Below, piece by piece: positions 31,820 to 35,408 of a DNA stretch of 35,408 nt. Under the pieces are notes generated by a model, which saw only the letters and a program-made list of their open reading frames with translations, made no database searches and had not been told where the DNA came from. A program made the position numbers and the translations under genes. This DNA comes from Pseudonocardia sp. (GTDB taxonomy: Bacteria; Actinomycetota; Actinomycetes; Mycobacteriales; Pseudonocardiaceae): assembly GCA_019244295.1 (NCBI GenBank), contig JAFASX010000040.1, positions 1 through 35,408 on the forward strand. The letters run 5' to 3'. Every line of letters begins with the position of its first letter. Within the stretch, counting starts at the first letter, position 1.

Positions 31820-32108
31820 CGAACTGGAGGAGATTCCCACGGCTCAGCGCGTCGCGGATTTGCTCGACCCGTGGGAAGCCCGTTTCCCGGAGATGAGCTG
31901 CCGCGCAGGTCAAGGGTTATGCCTTGGTCGGGTAGGTCGAGCGTGTGCGCGGGGCATTCTCGCCGTCACCGAGTCGATCATCATCCCGAGCTGGTAGCGG
32001 CGTGGTCCACCTCACTGGTGTCATGACCGTCAGCTGGCACGCCGCGCGTTGCTGAGCTGCTTCACTTGAGGCTGCTTATCGCGGGCGCGTACGAGTGGAA
32101 GGTCAGGG
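31820..32108. other. interval without a supported gene
   Basis: An open plus-strand frame continues to 31997 (SELEEIPTAQRVADLLDPWE and onward) but shows no family motif and is only the extension of the broken AIM24 frame. It may hold another gene relic. The promoter of the acyltransferase gene should lie near 32000-32100; no clear boxes were found. Confidence 0.35.
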
Positions 32109-33938
32109 ATGACAGCGAACGACGGCGAACAGCTCTCCAACCGCACCTTCGACAACGAGGACCGGTTACCTCGGGTGCCGTTGCCCACGCTGGAAGACAG
32201 TTGCGCGCGGTTCATCGAGTGGTGCGCCCCGTTGCTGACCGTCGACGAGCTGGCGGCTACCGAAAGCGCCGTCGCGTCGTTCCTGAAGGCCGATAGTCCG
32301 GCTCGCACACTGCAGGCCGCGCTACAGGAGTACGGCGCAACCCCCGGGGTGCACAGCTGGCTTGATGAGTTCTGGAGATCCCGCTACCTCGGTCGGCGAG
32401 ACCGCATCGCGCTCAACGCGAACTTCTTTTTCCTGTTCCAGCCCACCGGTGAGGGGCAGCTCGAACGCGCCGTGGGTCTGATCGCGGGCGCCGTCGGGTA
32501 CAAGCTCAAGATTGACGACGAACGGGTGGCGCCGCGGCTGCAGCGAGGTCGTCCGCTGTCCATGCTGCAGGACAAGTACCTGTTCTCCAGTACCCGCATC
32601 CCGGGAACGGTGATCGACTCCTCCCGCAACCCGTACAGCGACGACTGGCCCGGGCCCTCCCAGGAACGTCACATCGTGGTGTTTCGCCGAGGCCATATGT
32701 TCCGCCTCGACGTGATCGGCCCGAGCGGTCGGCTACATACGCTGGATGAGCTTGCCTCCGGCCTGAGCGCGATCATGGCGGCGGGTGCGGTCCCGGACGA
32801 GCCGGGAACGTCCGTTGGGCACCTAACCACCAAGGCGCGGGCCGAGTGGGCGGCTAGCCGGCAGGCCCTGCGCGACCTTGGTCCAGCCAACGCCGATGCG
32901 CTCGACGTGATCGAGCGCGCATTATTCTGCCTGTGTCTTGACGACCTCGATCCCAAGGACGATCTTGCGGCCTCCGATGGCCTGCTGCACGGGGACAGCG
33001 GCAACCGGTGGTACGACAAGGCGTTGTCGTTGATCGTGTTCGCCGACGGTACCGCGGGCCTCAATGGAGAGCACTGCAACCTCGATGGCACCACAATGGT
33101 CGACCTTACCGACGCGCTGCTGGCGGCATCATCGGCCGAGCATGCCGAGCAGGCCGGGGCGGCGGCCCAGGGCGACCCCGTGTGGGCGCCGATTACCTTC
33201 GTGCTGGACGATGCGCTGCGGGCCGACGTGCAGGCGGCGGCGAAGTCGTTCGCCGATTACGCGGCGAACACCGCCAGCGCCACGCTGGCCATTGAGGGGT
33301 TCACCGCCACCCGGGCCAAGCAACTGAAGACCTCGCCGGACGCCTTCGCGCAGATGGCTTTCCAGCTCGCCCACAAGCGCGCCAAAGGGCACGTGGGCGC
33401 CACCTATGAGTCAATCTCGACCCGGACCTTCCACCACGGGCGCACCGAGGCGATGCGGGTCGTCACCCCCGAGGTGGTCCGTTTCGTCGAGACCATGGAC
33501 AACCCCGATGCCGACGCCGCGACCAGGCGAGCCGTGTTCCGGGCCGCGACCGACAAGCACGTGACGCGGGTCAGGGAATGCCAGGCCGGGGACGCGCCCG
33601 AGCAGCACCTGTGGGCACTTCAGATGATCCAGCTGCGCAGGGGAGCCCAGCTGGGCGTGACCGAACCGCTCGATCTCTACCAGACGCCCGGCTGGCTGAT
33701 CATGCGGGATGACTGCCTGAGCACCAGCGCGACTTCCTCGCCCAATGTTCAGTTCTTCGGCTTCGGCTCGACGAGCGCTAAGTGCATCGGTGTCGGATAC
33801 GTTCTCATGCCTGACCGGTTCAACATCTATCTGAGCACGCCGCGAGCGGTGAGCGAGCAGATGTACGTATTTGCCGACAAGCTGCGCGAAGCCATCGTGG
33901 AGCTGGAGGATCTGCTCGCCGAGGAGACCGCCGCTTAG
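32109..33938 (+). CDS. carnitine/choline O-acyltransferase family enzyme
   Basis: 609 residues, full length for the family that moves acyl groups between CoA and carnitine or choline. N-terminal LPRVPLPTLEDSCARFIEWC is the typical opening. ARTLQAALQEYG, LDEFWRSRYL and NANFFFLF follow. The catalytic His is about residue 322 in GLNGEHCNLDGT. The CoA and acceptor-binding block is YESISTRTFHHGRTEAMR, and LLIMRDDCLSTSATSS-like sequence (WLIMRDDCLSTSAT) corresponds to the family's STS motif. QMAFQLAH is also conserved. These enzymes are mainly eukaryotic and uncommon in bacteria. The acceptor could be carnitine or another alcohol. Followed after 103 bases by an SDR gene, likely the same transcription unit. 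Confidence 0.92.
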   Translation: MTANDGEQLSNRTFDNEDRLPRVPLPTLEDSCARFIEWCAPLLTVDELAATESAVASFLKADSPARTLQAALQEYGATPGVHSWLDEFWRSRYLGRRDRIALNANFFFLFQPTGEGQLERAVGLIAGAVGYKLKIDDERVAPRLQRGRPLSMLQDKYLFSSTRIPGTVIDSSRNPYSDDWPGPSQERHIVVFRRGHMFRLDVIGPSGRLHTLDELASGLSAIMAAGAVPDEPGTSVGHLTTKARAEWAASRQALRDLGPANADALDVIERALFCLCLDDLDPKDDLAASDGLLHGDSGNRWYDKALSLIVFADGTAGLNGEHCNLDGTTMVDLTDALLAASSAEHAEQAGAAAQGDPVWAPITFVLDDALRADVQAAAKSFADYAANTASATLAIEGFTATRAKQLKTSPDAFAQMAFQLAHKRAKGHVGATYESISTRTFHHGRTEAMRVVTPEVVRFVETMDNPDADAATRRAVFRAATDKHVTRVRECQAGDAPEQHLWALQMIQLRRGAQLGVTEPLDLYQTPGWLIMRDDCLSTSATSSPNVQFFGFGSTSAKCIGVGYVLMPDRFNIYLSTPRAVSEQMYVFADKLREAIVELEDLLAEETAA

Positions 33939-34041
33939 GAGATCGCGGCGCGCGAGCGGTCTCGGTCACACTGACCGGCGGCACCGATGCGATCATGCCG
34001 CTGATCGCGGCGAAAGCCGGCGGAGAAGGGAAAAGGCGAGC

Positions 34042-34812
34042 ATGGACATCACGGGTGCATCGGCCATCGTGACGGGCGGCGCCTCCGGGCTCGGGGAAGC
34101 CACCGCAAAGCTGTTGGCGCGGCGCGGCGCCAAGGTCGTGGTGCTGGACCTGCAAGAGGACAAGGGAGAGCTGCTGGCCAAGGAGATCGGTGGCACGTTC
34201 GTCAAAGCGGATGTGGCCAACGAAGCCCAAGTGCGGGTCGCGGTGGAGGCCGCCTCCGAGCTTGGCCCGCTGCGCGTGTTAGTCAACAGCGCCGGTCTTG
34301 GCCGGGCGGCGCGGATCATCGATCGAGACCTGATCCCGATTCCGCTGGAGCGGTTCGAGTTCGTGATCCGGGTGAACTTGGTCGGCACCTACAACTGCGC
34401 GCGGCTAGCCGCCTCAGCCATGGCCGCCACCGAGCCGTTGGCCGACGGCACCTCGCGTGGCGCAATCCTGAACACCGCGTCGGTGGCGGCGTTCGACGGC
34501 CAGATCGGGCAAACCCCGTACTCGGCTTCCAAAGGTGGCGTGGTCGGCATGACCTTGCCCATGGCCCGTGATCTGGCGCGCTACGGTATCCGGGTCAACA
34601 CCATCGCGCCCGGCCTGATCGATACCCCGATCTATGGCAGCGGTGAGAAAGCCGAGGAGTTCAAAGCACGGCTCGCGCAGAGTGTGGTTTATCCCAACCG
34701 GCTCGGCAGGGCTGAGGACTTCGCCTCCATGGCGCTGGAAGTACTCACCAACGATTACATGAACGGTGAAACCGTCCGGCTGGACGGAGCGATCAGAATG
34801 CCACCGAAATAA
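34042..34812 (+). CDS. short-chain dehydrogenase, 3-hydroxyacyl-CoA dehydrogenase (HSD10)-like
   Basis: 256 residues with the classical SDR pattern: TGGASGLGEATAKLL (NAD site), VVVLDLQEDKG with Asp marking NAD preference, NSAGLGRAARI, the catalytic Ser in LNTASVAAF, YSASKGG (Tyr and Lys), and RVNTIAPGLIDTPIYG. The long insert after the active-site loop (AATEPLADGTSRGAILNTAS) and the SVVYPNRLGRAEDFA tail resemble type II 3-hydroxyacyl-CoA dehydrogenases (HSD17B10). It would oxidise 3-hydroxyacyl-CoA in beta-oxidation or branched-chain breakdown. Start ATG 34042, with GAAGGGAAAAGG upstream. Pairs with the acyltransferase gene. Confidence 0.9.
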   Translation: MDITGASAIVTGGASGLGEATAKLLARRGAKVVVLDLQEDKGELLAKEIGGTFVKADVANEAQVRVAVEAASELGPLRVLVNSAGLGRAARIIDRDLIPIPLERFEFVIRVNLVGTYNCARLAASAMAATEPLADGTSRGAILNTASVAAFDGQIGQTPYSASKGGVVGMTLPMARDLARYGIRVNTIAPGLIDTPIYGSGEKAEEFKARLAQSVVYPNRLGRAEDFASMALEVLTNDYMNGETVRLDGAIRMPPK

Positions 34813-34885
34813 TATTGGCCTGGGCCGCCCAGGTGATCGCGGTGCCCGTCGCTATGGTTGGAGCTGAGTGCGTCACGATGGGGAC

Positions 34886-35408
34886 ATGACACATCCCAGT
34901 GTTCATGCTGATCTGTCTCCGGAGCTGCCCGGACCGGCCGAGTTAGGGTCGGCGTCGGCGCTGTTCACCGTGCGAGGTCGGGCCTTGCCGCTGCTGAGCC
35001 CGGCCCGGGTATATGTCTGCGGCATCACCCCGTACGACGTCACTCACCTCGGCCATGCCGCGACGTTCGTTTGGGCCGATGTCGCGACGTCAGTGATGCG
35101 GCTGGGCGGGATTGAGGTGGAGGTCTGCCGCAATGTCACGGATGTCGATGACGTACTGACCCAAGCCGCCATAGCGCGGGGCAGCCGCTACGACGAGTTC
35201 GCGGTAACCCAGGAGTACCTGTTCGAACGAGACATGGCGGCTTTGCGGGTGCGGCGCCCGACCCACACCCCGAGGGCGCACCGTTACGTCAATCGGGTAA
35301 AGGAGTTGGCGAGAGCCTTGCTCCAGACTGGTCATGCTTACCAGCGGGAGGGGCAGGTGTACTTCCGAGGCCGCGCGGCCGCGGAGCAGGCCGGCCACCA
35401 GGAACCCC
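34886..35408 (+). CDS. CysS/MshC-like ligase, N-terminal part (runs off the right edge)
   Basis: An open frame of 174 residues from ATG 34886 to the window end. YVCGITPYDVTHLGHAATFV contains the Zn-site Cys and the HIGH-type HLGH motif of class I cysteine-activating enzymes. CRNVTDVDDVL, YLFERDMAALRVRRPT and a later VYFRG fit both cysteinyl-tRNA synthetase and MshC, the ligase joining cysteine to GlcN-Ins in mycothiol synthesis. The GITPYD wording favours the MshC-like branch. An N-terminal extension of about 35 residues and divergence in DLGR-like spots (FVWADVATSVMRLGG) suggest a paralogue rather than the housekeeping gene. The KMSKS part is outside the window. Confidence 0.8.
   Translation, partial: MTHPSVHADLSPELPGPAELGSASALFTVRGRALPLLSPARVYVCGITPYDVTHLGHAATFVWADVATSVMRLGGIEVEVCRNVTDVDDVLTQAAIARGSRYDEFAVTQEYLFERDMAALRVRRPTHTPRAHRYVNRVKELARALLQTGHAYQREGQVYFRGRAAAEQAGHQEP

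Overview
The window is high-GC DNA from a filamentous, spore-forming type of actinomycete, most likely in or near the Pseudonocardiaceae. This rests on two SsgA-like sporulation proteins, tandem XRE/NB-ARC/TPR (AfsR-like) regulators, frequent GTG/TTG starts, a MshC/CysS-type ligase at the right edge, and several actinobacteria-specific small families. The genus cannot be fixed from sequence reading alone. No tRNA, rRNA, CRISPR array, intact insertion sequence or phage module was seen.

Layout. 1-3.3 kb is sparse and partly decayed: the tail of an unknown gene, a DUF3817 membrane protein, a NUP-family purine nucleoside permease-like secreted protein, two small accessory proteins, and intergenic DNA rich in inverted repeats. 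3.3-5.0 kb holds two exported cell-wall genes (YkuD L,D-transpeptidase, NodB-like deacetylase lipoprotein). 5.3-7.3 kb has a small ORF with a strong ribosome binding site, a shortened LuxR regulator and an unusual MlaF-like ABC ATPase carrying a C-terminal membrane anchor. Convergent to these is a lipoprotein/pseudokinase pair with overlapping stop and start (7.3-9.1 kb). 9.5-13.4 kb holds a secreted alpha/beta hydrolase, a [3Fe-4S] ferredoxin with its FAD reductase, and an acyl-CoA dehydrogenase. 13.4-14.5 kb is a lytic transglycosylase preceded by a leader that folds on paper into a three-way junction. 14.7-19.0 kb is an Nramp-like transporter/amidase operon bracketed by two SsgA-like paralogues in opposite orientation. 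19.0-20.9 kb holds a divergent histidyl-tRNA synthetase and a SnoaL-like protein whose 3' end contains a long hairpin. 20.9-25.6 kb is a tandem duplication of AfsR-like regulators.

The most interesting block is 25.8-30.6 kb. A DMATS-type indole prenyltransferase and a tryptophanase form a two-gene operon flanked by two TetR regulators, with a frameshifted [2Fe-2S] ferredoxin relic beside them. Prenylation of tryptophan followed by C-C lysis would yield a prenylated indole, as in the known IptA/IptB-type pathways of Streptomyces; no flavin monooxygenase is present here. The right end (30.7-35.4 kb) holds a small unknown protein, a broken AIM24-family gene, a bacterial carnitine/choline O-acyltransferase followed by an HSD10-like SDR, and the start of a CysS/MshC-like ligase.

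Protein families were assigned by recognising motifs by eye, without database searches. RNA structures, promoters and operators are paper predictions.
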